Source of the DNA: Candidatus Melainabacteria bacterium
Lineage (GTDB): Bacteria; Cyanobacteriota; Vampirovibrionia; 2-02-FULL-35-15
Direction of reading: 5' to 3'
Length of the DNA stretch: 43,500 nucleotides
Assembly (NCBI GenBank): GCA_023250205.1
Contig: JAHFBE010000010.1
Span: forward strand, 1 to 43,500
Each line of letters starts with the position of its first letter. Position 1 is the first letter of the stretch. Below, in pieces: positions 28,464 to 37,575 of this stretch. The translations under genes were made by a program, and so were the position numbers. The notes beneath the pieces were generated by a model that saw nothing but the letters and a program-made list of their open reading frames with translations, was not told where the DNA came from and did no database searches.

Positions 28464-30131
28464 CTAACGCAAAGGTTCTCCTATAGGAATATCAACAGTA
28501 ATTGGATCATGATCGGAGAGTCTTCCACTAAAAGCTCTATTTGCTGATGACAGTGTTCTTCCAAAATGAGGGGCATAAGCATATGAACCATTTTTATCCT
28601 TTGGATCCTTGAGATTTAAAGACTTTACAAAAAACCAATCTAATTTATACTTTGCTACACCAAGATCTCTTTCCAGTTCAAAAGTAGGCTTAAATCCTTT
28701 TATCCCCCTTTCATTTGAATTGCTTAAAAGGGCATAATATCCATTGTGAGTTTTTTCCGGAACACCTCTTAAATCAAAAGCACCACCATCATTAAATCTA
28801 TATTCTCCAAGAAGATCAAAAAGTTTTCTTTCTTTATTTGGTAAAACTATTGGAATGTGTTTAGTTGTAGGATCCTTATAATTCCTTAAAGCATTAGTAG
28901 TATTTAAAATCACATTTTCTACAAATCCTAAAGGTGTTAAATACCAGATTGCCTGCCTTGCTACATAAGCTGGATCTTTTACTCTTTTAAAAACTTCTTT
29001 TTTAACCGATACTGGGCTTGCATCTGAGCCGGTAGTATTAAAATCTCCTGCTAAGATTAATGGTCCTTTTACAAAGCGTAGACTTTTTAACAGAAACTCA
29101 AGCTGTTTATAGCGACATTCCGGCAAGCATCGGTTTTCAATATGAGTAGCAACAACAGTAATTTTGTTATTTTTAGGTAATAACAATTCGGCAACAATTG
29201 CCATTCTTCCACCATGTCGTAATTCAGTTAAAACTTTTTCAGAAAAAATCTTTTTAGCTACACCTCTTCTTACCATCTCCAGTGCAGTAAGCTTATTTGA
29301 CTCTTCCATATACCAGTTATAACAATCAGGAAGCCTTAGAATTTTTGCATTTAGTATAGGATACTTTGAAAGTATAGCGGTTCCATGCAATCCCTTAAAT
29401 TTTTCTTTCTCTATATTATCCAGCTGACTTAATGCCTGCTGTTCAAGAAACAGTCTTTCTTCATTTGTAAATTTCTTAAGCCCTAGCTGATAAGGATCTA
29501 CTTCTATAAATTCTGTTCCAAATACATATCCTGCATTTAGTCCCTGTGCCAGTTTGCGAACAATATTCTGATAATGTGTTCTTGGTAAACCAATGTCAAC
29601 TTCATTTAAAACAATCACACTAGCTTCTCTTAAAACAAGTAACTCCTTGAACAATTCATCATTATCTATATCATGAGATGAAGCCTCTTCTAATAAATCT
29701 TTACTAGAAAAGACCTTCTCAATTAAATCAACATTAAACCCTCTTTCAATATTCCAGCTTGCTACTCTAAAAAACTCTCCAAGAGTCATTCCATAAAGAA
29801 ATTTTTCTTCCGGTTTAGTAGGTTGAACAATATATGCTTTATTTAACTGATTTTCTAAATTTTCCTTAAGCTTACCCTGTGGAACAGGTGTTTTACTTAA
29901 TTCAATTAAATCCTGGTAATCTAAGTAAAACTCTTCTGTATTATCTCCATGAGATCGGAAATCCAGACCATAATTATTATTACTAGATTCTCCAGCCACA
30001 TCAGTAAGTGACTTACTGCTTCTCAGGCTTTGACAAGATCCTTTTAAACAATAAATTGAACTTAAAGCTATAATAAGTAAAATAAAAAGTGAACGTTTTT
30101 TTCTCTTCATATAATTAATAATACAACTCAT
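28464..30131 (-). CDS. Endonuclease/exonuclease/phosphatase (EEP) fold secreted protein; start more likely internal ATG (MKRKKRSLF, about 30110)
   Basis: RVASWNIERG, VLNEVD, THIENR, LAGDFNTTGSD, GRLSDHDPITVDI. Confidence 0.9.
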   Translation of the reverse strand: MSCIINYMKRKKRSLFILLIIALSSIYCLKGSCQSLRSSKSLTDVAGESSNNNYGLDFRSHGDNTEEFYLDYQDLIELSKTPVPQGKLKENLENQLNKAYIVQPTKPEEKFLYGMTLGEFFRVASWNIERGFNVDLIEKVFSSKDLLEEASSHDIDNDELFKELLVLREASVIVLNEVDIGLPRTHYQNIVRKLAQGLNAGYVFGTEFIEVDPYQLGLKKFTNEERLFLEQQALSQLDNIEKEKFKGLHGTAILSKYPILNAKILRLPDCYNWYMEESNKLTALEMVRRGVAKKIFSEKVLTELRHGGRMAIVAELLLPKNNKITVVATHIENRCLPECRYKQLEFLLKSLRFVKGPLILAGDFNTTGSDASPVSVKKEVFKRVKDPAYVARQAIWYLTPLGFVENVILNTTNALRNYKDPTTKHIPIVLPNKERKLFDLLGEYRFNDGGAFDLRGVPEKTHNGYYALLSNSNERGIKGFKPTFELERDLGVAKYKLDWFFVKSLNLKDPKDKNGSYAYAPHFGRTLSSANRAFSGRLSDHDPITVDIPIGEPLR

Positions 30132-31266
30132 GATAAAAGATAATGTGGTAGCTGTTTATACAGTAAAAAAAGATGGGCGAGATATCAAAAAATTTGCTCA
30201 AGCTATTGCTATTGGACAAACAACCGGAACATGGAATGATCTTACAGATAACTTAAGATTACAAACCTCAAAACATATTGCTGAGGTTGTATCTATTGAA
30301 GAATTGGAATTTACTTCAACAATTAAGATTTCTTTCCCCATAGCAAATTTTGATTCTGATCTGGGAGCTCTTTTGACCGCAATTTATGGAAAAATCAGCC
30401 TGGCTCCAAAAATCAAATTAGAAGACATTGAATTTTCACCTAAATATTTAAATCTATTTAAAGGACCAAGGTTTGGGATAGAAGGAATAAGAGAACTGTT
30501 AGGTAAAAGTAAAAAACCTCTTTTAATGAGCATATTTAAACCCTGTCTTGGATTAGCCCCGGGAGAACTTGGAACAATGTTTTCAACTCAGGCAGAAGCC
30601 GGCTTTGACCTGGTAAAAGATGATGAAATCTTATACGATTCTGATTTCAACCAGACTCTCAAGAGACTTGAAGCCTGTCTTAAAGCAAAAGAAAAAGCAA
30701 ATTCAAAAACCATCTATGCCATCAATCTTACCGGTGAAGCAAATGAAATTTTAAACCGTGCTGTTCAGCTAGAAACAAACGGAGCAAATTGCATTTTGTT
30801 TAACTATGTCTCTTATGGTTTACCACTTCTTGCAGCACTTAGAAGGACCATTTCAATCCCAATTATGGCTCACCCTGCATTTGCAGGCTCTATGTGCATG
30901 AGCAGTAATTCAGGATTAAGTGAAAAGCTTTTACTTGGAAGTCTACCAAGAATTGCTGGAGCTGACTTTGTTTTATTTCCCAGTCCCTATGGCTCCCTTG
31001 CATGGGATAAGGATATTACAAAAGATATTCAATCAAAATTAACTAATACCATTGCACATATCAAACCAGTATGGCCAGTACCTTCTGCTGGAGTCAAAGC
31101 AAGCATGGTCAAAGAAATTGTTTTTGATTTTGGGGAAGATATAGTGATTAACGCTGGTACAGCTGTGTGGGACCATACCAACGGTGGTTTTGACGGAGCT
31201 AAAGATTTTATCAAAGAAGTTGAAAGCTTAAATCTAAATAAAGAAGCTGTAAGTAGTTCAGGGTAA
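30130..31266 (+). CDS. mtnW: RuBisCO-like protein, 2,3-diketo-5-methylthiopentyl-1-phosphate enolase type
   Basis: SIFKPCLGLAPGEL, GFDLVKDDEILYD, IYAINLTGE, IMAHPAFAGS, LFPSPYGSLA, INAGTAVWDHTNG; linked to mtnX/mtnB/mtnD. Confidence 0.88.
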   Translation: MIKDNVVAVYTVKKDGRDIKKFAQAIAIGQTTGTWNDLTDNLRLQTSKHIAEVVSIEELEFTSTIKISFPIANFDSDLGALLTAIYGKISLAPKIKLEDIEFSPKYLNLFKGPRFGIEGIRELLGKSKKPLLMSIFKPCLGLAPGELGTMFSTQAEAGFDLVKDDEILYDSDFNQTLKRLEACLKAKEKANSKTIYAINLTGEANEILNRAVQLETNGANCILFNYVSYGLPLLAALRRTISIPIMAHPAFAGSMCMSSNSGLSEKLLLGSLPRIAGADFVLFPSPYGSLAWDKDITKDIQSKLTNTIAHIKPVWPVPSAGVKASMVKEIVFDFGEDIVINAGTAVWDHTNGGFDGAKDFIKEVESLNLNKEAVSSSG

Positions 31267-31268
31267 TC

Positions 31269-31946
31269 ATGAACCAATCCAAAATTCCTATAGTTTTTTC
31301 AGACTATGATGGCACTATCACGGAACGCGATGTAATTCTCTCTGTTATGGAAAAGTTTGCTCCCTCTGAATGGGTAGAGTTAAAAAATAAGATTCTTTAT
31401 GAAAGAACTATTACTTTAAAAGACGGGGTAGAGAGGTTGTTTGGATTAATAAAGAGTAGTAAAAAGGAAGAAATAACAAATTACATAAAAGAAAAAGTTA
31501 AACTTCGAGAAGGGTTTAGAAGATTTATAGATTTCTGTGAAGAAGAAAGATTTGAATTTTATGTTTTAAGCGGTGGAATAGATTTTCTTATTGAACCCAT
31601 TTTAGAAGAATTTAAAGAAAGAATAAAAATCTGTTGCAATAAGGCAAATTTTAATTCGGAATATATAACAATCGACTATAAATATTTACCAATAAACTGT
31701 TCACTCTGTGGGACTTGCGGGTTTTGTAAAATTGAAGCTATTGAAAAGTATCCAAAAGACAAATACTTAAGAATATTAATAGGTGATAGTTTGACAGATT
31801 TAGCTGCTTCTAAAGTAGTAGATATAGTATTTGCCAGGGCTGATTTGATAAAATACTTGGAACAGGAGAACATTTCTTACATTCCATTTTCAAACTTTCA
31901 CGAGGTAAAAGAACAATTAGTACAAAAATTATTAATAAAGAGCTAG
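31269..31946 (+). CDS. mtnX: HAD phosphatase, 2-hydroxy-3-keto-5-methylthiopentenyl-1-phosphate phosphatase
   Basis: PIVFSDYDGTITERDVI; YVLSGGIDFLIEPIL; IGDSLTDLAAS; follows mtnW. Confidence 0.88.
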   Translation: MNQSKIPIVFSDYDGTITERDVILSVMEKFAPSEWVELKNKILYERTITLKDGVERLFGLIKSSKKEEITNYIKEKVKLREGFRRFIDFCEEERFEFYVLSGGIDFLIEPILEEFKERIKICCNKANFNSEYITIDYKYLPINCSLCGTCGFCKIEAIEKYPKDKYLRILIGDSLTDLAASKVVDIVFARADLIKYLEQENISYIPFSNFHEVKEQLVQKLLIKS

Positions 31947-32008
31947 AAATACAGCAATCTAAAGCTGAATTAATTAAAGTCAGCAACGGTTTTTATGGCA
32001 AAGGATGG

Positions 32009-32629
32009 ATGCTTGGAACTTCAGGAAATTTGTCAATTTTAATTGAAGAAAATCCCCTTAAGTTTTTAATTACAGCTAGTGGTAAAGATAAAGGTGAATT
32101 AACAGAAGAAGACTTTTTGCTTGTTAATGAAGATGGAATCATTGCGAGCACTGAAAGTGCGAAGCAATCCCGATCACTACCACATCAGAATAATCGGGAT
32201 TGCTTCGTCGCTAACACTCCTCGCAATGACACTATAAAACCGTCTGCCGAGACTCTTTTGCATTCATCTATTTACAAACATACAAATGCAAAAGCAGTTT
32301 TTCATGTACACACGACTAACAGCACTCTTCTATCTATGAAGTCTGATAATAAAATAATTTTCTCAGGTCTTGAAATGTTAAAGGGATTAGGATTTAAATC
32401 TCACGATGTAAAAGTAACTGTTCCTGTAATAGAGAATTCCCAAGACATGGAATACATTGCTTCAATTGCTCCAAGTTTTATTATTGAAGATGTACCAGGA
32501 TTAATTCTAAAAGGTCACGGTATTTATGCGTGGGGAGAATCTGTTCAGGAAGCCAAAAGACATATAGAAATTTTTGAATTTATCTTTGAATATAAGATCA
32601 AGGAGCTTGCTCTGGGGCTTGATATCTAA
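32009..32629 (+). CDS. mtnB: Methylthioribulose-1-phosphate dehydratase (class II aldolase fold), with 31-codon repeat insertion; N-terminus probably extends upstream
   Basis: LGTSGNLSILI, KPSAETLLHSSIY, AVFHVHTTNSTLLS, ILKGHGIYAWG. Confidence 0.88.
   Translation: MLGTSGNLSILIEENPLKFLITASGKDKGELTEEDFLLVNEDGIIASTESAKQSRSLPHQNNRDCFVANTPRNDTIKPSAETLLHSSIYKHTNAKAVFHVHTTNSTLLSMKSDNKIIFSGLEMLKGLGFKSHDVKVTVPVIENSQDMEYIASIAPSFIIEDVPGLILKGHGIYAWGESVQEAKRHIEIFEFIFEYKIKELALGLDI
32138..32230. repeat. Palindromic repeat family copy G (inside mtnB)
   Basis: atcattgcgagcactgaaagtgcgaagcaatcccgat...atcgggattgcttcgtcgctaacactcctcgcaatgac, 93 bp. Confidence 0.92.
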
Positions 32630-35327
32630 AAGCTTGCCTGTTGCCTATAGAAATAGTACCCCGAAAAGCGCTATAAACTCCTATCAAATTTGTATAGGTT
32701 CCATCATTATTTCTCCTTGAATATATGTAACAAACCCCCGGAATATTTGTAGTAGTAGCATTTTGATTTGTAGTAGTTACCGGCTGTATATTACCCCCAC
32801 TATGAGTAATATTTTGATGTGGGATTAATTGTGAGTAATTAAAAGTTATAACATGTTGATAAGTAAGTCTTTGACGAATTGCTGGTAGACCACTTGCAAA
32901 GTTAGTAAGTTCTGTAGCCTGCCCCCCCTGCAAGACAAGCTCTACGTTTCCAACATTACCAGCAGGAATAGGAGGGGGTCCTTCCTCTCTATTTAAAACT
33001 ATTGGAGGTGGCTGCTGGACTACCTGTGGTTGATTAGCTGGTTCATCCTGATTTGCTAGTGGAGGTGGAGCAGGAAGTCTGACAACTTGAATACTTCCAG
33101 TTGATAATGGACGTAACACGGCTAGTATATTAGTTACATTTGCCCCTTGTTGTCCTAATTGATTAGCAGCACCTTCACAGGCTGTTACATAAGCAGTAAG
33201 AAGCCTACGATTCTCATTACCCTCGGGAAAAGTCTGAGCATAATTTCTTGCATAGTTTGATAAAAACCTAAAACCTCTAGCTCTGGTATGAACATTAATG
33301 TTCAAGCTAGGATCTTCCAATATACTTCTTATGCCATTAAATACTTCATAAGAAAGTCCGGATGAATTGGTAGGCGATGCTAAAAGTATAGTGGCGCTTT
33401 CAAATAATCTTCTTGCAAATTCAATTTTTGCCTGTGGAGTGGTTGTTCTGCCAAGCAAAGTCTCAATGGTAATTGGATATGGTGTAAATGTAGCAGGCGT
33501 AAGACCTTCTCTTGGAGCACTTTCTGCTAATGCTTGAGCAGACAAACTTCTATTCAAATGAGATTCACATGTACAATCAATAGCTAATTGTCCATACAAT
33601 GATGCTTGTGATCGATTACTACCACTATAGTAGGTCATTATATTTATTGCATAGCTATTACATAACCCCCAGATGCGAGGCAATGCTCTACGTTCTTCTA
33701 GCGAAGCATTATTATTAGAACTTATTGAAATAGCCAAATTTCTCAATTGATTAAATTCTCTAATTGCCTTTTCTACATCCTGTTGAGTTCTTGCTGCTGA
33801 ACCAGAAAGAAAGAGTCCTCTCCTGTCCCATGCATCATTAGCAAGTCTTACTAACATTGAACGAGTTAGTCTATTCATCCCACTGGATGACACATTTATA
33901 TTATGCGTTGAACTATCAGGACCATTAGATATACCAAGAAAGGTTCCTATAGGCAGCCTAAGATATAAATAAGCATCTTCTATTTCTCCAGATGCATTAC
34001 CAAGTGCTTCTATAGTAGTTGCATAGTTTCCCAAAGATGTAGCATATGCAAGAAAACGAAGGGTTGATGGATCAGTATCTTGTCCCTGGCGATTTCTGTC
34101 AGTATAAGTAGCTAAGTTATCTGCATATGTTGAAAGGAATCTTAGAGCTCTTACTCTTACAGCATTAGGTATATCAATCTCAGGATTTTCTACTATATCT
34201 AAGAGATCATACAATACGCTTGTAGAAGTGCTTCTGTGGAAAAAGTCTTCTACTCTTGGACAATTTGGAGATTCATTACCAAATAGATCCATTATCAATG
34301 CTCTTTTTAAATTATTTCTTTCTTGATTACTACCAGCTCCCTGTACCTGTGTATTAAGAGTGCGCAATCTATTTAATAAAAAAGTTAGCCTATGATTAGG
34401 ATTGTTTAATTCTGGACCTGTGTATGGGGCACCTTCTCGTATCCGCCTTTGAGTCTGGGTGCGTAAATCCATATACTCTGTGGTTAACCGACTAAAATTA
34501 CCATCTGCATTTTCACCATGGTGTCTTGAAAGTTCATCTGCATATGAAGCACAAAGAAGAAGTAATCTGGAGTATGTTTGAAGCTGATTAGGTAACAAAA
34601 TTTCATTTTGCATTTCCCGTACTAATTGTTGTAGTTTTTCAAAATCTCTTTCAACAGCTTCATGATTATCTTCTGTAACACGTGGCGAAACAATCTCTAC
34701 ATTTTGTGGCACAGAATTTATAGCATTTACAAGAGTATTTTTAATCAAGCTTCTTACTTCCGGCGTTTCAGCATTAAAAGTAACTCCCTCAGGAAGCACA
34801 TTATAAGGAAGGTTTGAAAAGATTCCAATCGGTACTCTTAAAGTATTCTCTGTTCTCTGTGTAGTTGGAATCCGTGAAATAGACTCCAGACTATTTGCTA
34901 CTCTTCCATATGCTTCAGAATACTGCTCAAACATTATTACTGATTCATCAAATGGGTTACTTGCTCTCATATGATCAGAAATACCTGAGGCAAGATTTGA
35001 TAAAAATCTAAATCCTCGTGCTCTTGTAGCATTGTCGATATTTATATTTCTGTTAAGTAATATTCCTTTTAAATTATGAAAAATTGATGTTAGAGTAACT
35101 CTGTTATAACCAGCTAAATTTTCTGGCAAATTAGCATTCCCATTAGTACCAAAAAGTCTTAAAACTAACGCTCTTCTTGTTTCATCTGAATTTAAATTTC
35201 TAAGTTCGGTGTTTAAAGAAGTTAAGCTAAGTGTTGGTGTTGGCACAGTTTGAGTTTGGCCAATTGCAGCACTTGTAATTCCCAAAACAGGTCCAAAAGA
35301 AATACTTGGCATACCACCCGCCCCCAT
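32598..35327 (-). CDS. Large hypothetical protein with three internal repeat domains (RARGFRFLSN motif) and Pro-rich linker
   Basis: 909-aa ORF; repeats around NATRARGFRFLSNLAS, NAVRVRALRFLSTYAD, VHTRARGFRFLSNYAR. Confidence 0.8.
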   Translation of the reverse strand: MGAGGMPSISFGPVLGITSAAIGQTQTVPTPTLSLTSLNTELRNLNSDETRRALVLRLFGTNGNANLPENLAGYNRVTLTSIFHNLKGILLNRNINIDNATRARGFRFLSNLASGISDHMRASNPFDESVIMFEQYSEAYGRVANSLESISRIPTTQRTENTLRVPIGIFSNLPYNVLPEGVTFNAETPEVRSLIKNTLVNAINSVPQNVEIVSPRVTEDNHEAVERDFEKLQQLVREMQNEILLPNQLQTYSRLLLLCASYADELSRHHGENADGNFSRLTTEYMDLRTQTQRRIREGAPYTGPELNNPNHRLTFLLNRLRTLNTQVQGAGSNQERNNLKRALIMDLFGNESPNCPRVEDFFHRSTSTSVLYDLLDIVENPEIDIPNAVRVRALRFLSTYADNLATYTDRNRQGQDTDPSTLRFLAYATSLGNYATTIEALGNASGEIEDAYLYLRLPIGTFLGISNGPDSSTHNINVSSSGMNRLTRSMLVRLANDAWDRRGLFLSGSAARTQQDVEKAIREFNQLRNLAISISSNNNASLEERRALPRIWGLCNSYAINIMTYYSGSNRSQASLYGQLAIDCTCESHLNRSLSAQALAESAPREGLTPATFTPYPITIETLLGRTTTPQAKIEFARRLFESATILLASPTNSSGLSYEVFNGIRSILEDPSLNINVHTRARGFRFLSNYARNYAQTFPEGNENRRLLTAYVTACEGAANQLGQQGANVTNILAVLRPLSTGSIQVVRLPAPPPLANQDEPANQPQVVQQPPPIVLNREEGPPPIPAGNVGNVELVLQGGQATELTNFASGLPAIRQRLTYQHVITFNYSQLIPHQNITHSGGNIQPVTTTNQNATTTNIPGVCYIYSRRNNDGTYTNLIGVYSAFRGTISIGNRQAFRYQAPEQAP

Positions 35328-35417
35328 TTATATAAAGTGACAAAATATTTATTTTGACCATCTCTGGAAAATAAACAACTTAATCAATTGATAACAAAGT
35401 AATGTTTTTAATGGTAA

Positions 35418-35915
35418 TTAGCTTTGAATAAGTTTTTCAGGCATTTCATAAACGGCTTCCCACTTGGGCTTATCTTTAAATACCCTTATACAACAAATGT
35501 TTTTCTTATCCGTTAATTCAAACCAATGCCTTGTATTAGCAGGCACTAAAAGTAAGTCCCCTGTTTCTACATAAACTTCAAATGGTGGATCAGTAATTGG
35601 ATTTACTCCAAACATGCCTTCACCATCTACAGTAAATCTGACTTCATCATCTGTATGATGATGCTCTTTTACAAAAGCATCTAACATCTTATCCATATTT
35701 TTAGTATTGGAGTTCATTGAACAAACATCAGCTGACGCATAGTTAAATCTTTTCTTAAGTCTTTGAATTTGGTTTGCATATTTTACAAGCGGATCTGAGA
35801 TATTAGGGTCACTAACCTCAGGAGACCAAAACTCTGCATAAAGTCCATATCGTTCAAGAAAAGATTTTGCTTCGTTTTTATCTGTAATTAGCTTATCTTT
35901 TGTTTTAATTTTCAT
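35418..35915 (-). CDS. mtnD: Acireductone dioxygenase
   Basis: EHHHTDDEVRFTVDGEGMFGV, GDLLLVPANTRHWFEL. Confidence 0.93.
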   Translation of the reverse strand: MKIKTKDKLITDKNEAKSFLERYGLYAEFWSPEVSDPNISDPLVKYANQIQRLKKRFNYASADVCSMNSNTKNMDKMLDAFVKEHHHTDDEVRFTVDGEGMFGVNPITDPPFEVYVETGDLLLVPANTRHWFELTDKKNICCIRVFKDKPKWEAVYEMPEKLIQS

Positions 35916-35922
35916 AAGAGAA

Positions 35923-36891
35923 TTATACCTTGATGTTTTTCTTTAACCTTGACAAATTATTAAATAAATTACCACCGAAAGATGTTGTAATAAGCTGAAG
36001 AGCCCAGTCAACGGTTTGCCCCTTTAAATCTTTTCTCTCTAGTTTTGGGGCCACTTCTACCATTTCAAAACCAGCCAGTTTCCCAGCAAGTCTTATTTTA
36101 TTATTAATTGCTCTTGCAATAATTAATCCCTCTCTTAAAGTCAATTGACCATCTCCACTCGTACCAGTTCCTGTAACATTCATAGAATCTATATCCCAAG
36201 CAATATAAATATGCTTTACTCTTTTTAAGAGATAATCTATAGAACTTTCAATAATTTTTTTTATTCCAAAATTATCAATGTCCTCCATGGAATACCATTT
36301 TGTATGTGGATAAATATGACTTTTTTCACCAATTGCAATTTGAACAAAATTTTCCAATTTTACTTTTGGGAGTTTTCCACTCTTTCCTATAGACAATAAT
36401 CTTTGAAAGTCAGGATGCGAATCAAAATTCTTATCAGCTACTGCTACCGCTACTGGCATACCATGTGCTCTCCAGGAAGGGGTATTTTTGGGAGAATGCA
36501 TATCAAAATGTCTGTCTATCCAAATAACACCGATATTATTCAATGCATCTCTTACTCCCGCAATAGTTCCAATAGCAAGACTATGATCACCACCTATAGT
36601 TAGAGGTATTGAACCTTTTTTAATTTCATTAGAGACAACACCAGAAAGCCATTTATTTATTTTTATGATTGCTTCTATATTCTTTATTCTGTTTTTTCCT
36701 TTTTCCTCTAAATTTCGCTTTCCCATTTCAATCTTCGGTGGTTTAACAACTTTTACTCTAAATCCTAACTCTTCCAAATCCTCGTCAATATAATTATTCA
36801 TCAAAACTTTTGGACCATCCTCTGCAGCATCATTAGGACCGCCAATTGAAAAAGGTGCAAGAATTATTGAAATGTTTTTTTTTACAGCCAT
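35923..36891 (-). CDS. Arginase/agmatinase/formimidoylglutamase (ureohydrolase) family protein
   Basis: IGGDHSLAIG, WIDRHFDMHSP, AWDIDSMNV metal-ligand motifs. Confidence 0.88.
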   Translation of the reverse strand: MAVKKNISIILAPFSIGGPNDAAEDGPKVLMNNYIDEDLEELGFRVKVVKPPKIEMGKRNLEEKGKNRIKNIEAIIKINKWLSGVVSNEIKKGSIPLTIGGDHSLAIGTIAGVRDALNNIGVIWIDRHFDMHSPKNTPSWRAHGMPVAVAVADKNFDSHPDFQRLLSIGKSGKLPKVKLENFVQIAIGEKSHIYPHTKWYSMEDIDNFGIKKIIESSIDYLLKRVKHIYIAWDIDSMNVTGTGTSGDGQLTLREGLIIARAINNKIRLAGKLAGFEMVEVAPKLERKDLKGQTVDWALQLITTSFGGNLFNNLSRLKKNIKV

Positions 36892-36911
36892 CTTTTTTGT
36901 CCCCGTTATCC

Positions 36912-36931
36912 GGGCAGGTCTTGACCTGCCC
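36912..36931. repeat. Short hairpin GGGCAGGTC-TT-GACCTGCCC
   Basis: 9-bp perfect inverted repeat between two minus-strand genes. Confidence 0.6.
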
Positions 36932-37423
36932 CTACATTTTCTTCACAAAACTCCATTCCAATTTACGAAGAAAGAATTTCCATTTAGGTTCTATATGAGC
37001 AGTTAAAGCTCTAACTAAAATGGTTTTAAATCCAAACCTTTGACCAAGCCAGGTATCAGTTAAAGGTCTATCTCCTATTACTGCAATTTTATCATTTGAC
37101 ATATCCAAAATCCTAAGAGCTTCATGTACTCCAAAAGCCCATGGCTTTTTTGCAAAACCAATTACAGGTAGATCTATAACTTGTCTAACTGTTTCTAAGT
37201 AAAAAGCCTTGTTATTATTTGTAAGAATAACTATTTTAAAATGTTTCTTCATAACATCAAGCCACAGTTGAACCGGAGCATCTAGTCTGGCAGATTTAGG
37301 AGCCATTATCGTATTATCCAAATCAATAATTAAACCTTCGACATTTAAATTTTTAAGGTCTTGGAGACGCACTCTTGTTACATCTCCCTCATATATAAGT
37401 GTAGGTTTTAAAAATGGAAACAT
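36932..37423 (-). CDS. YqeG family HAD IIIA-type phosphatase
   Basis: GLIIDLDNTIMAP, ILTNNNKA, FAKKPWAFG, AVIGDRPLTDTWLGQRFG. Confidence 0.9.
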   Translation of the reverse strand: MFPFLKPTLIYEGDVTRVRLQDLKNLNVEGLIIDLDNTIMAPKSARLDAPVQLWLDVMKKHFKIVILTNNNKAFYLETVRQVIDLPVIGFAKKPWAFGVHEALRILDMSNDKIAVIGDRPLTDTWLGQRFGFKTILVRALTAHIEPKWKFFLRKLEWSFVKKM

Positions 37424-37514
37424 TCGTATTTAATTGTATTCTATCTCCATGTAATGTTATCAAGAAACAATTACAATTCAATTAGTATAATACGAAGGAT
37501 GAAGCAAGATGCAT

Positions 37515-37551
37515 GAAACATGAAGCATGACTTTCTCCTGCTTCGTGTTTC
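37515..37551. repeat. Imperfect hairpin upstream of murJ
   Basis: gaaacatgaagca ... tgcttcgtgtttc (12/13 pairing). Confidence 0.5.
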
Positions 37552-37575
37552 TTTCTTCATGTCTCTTTCCAAATT

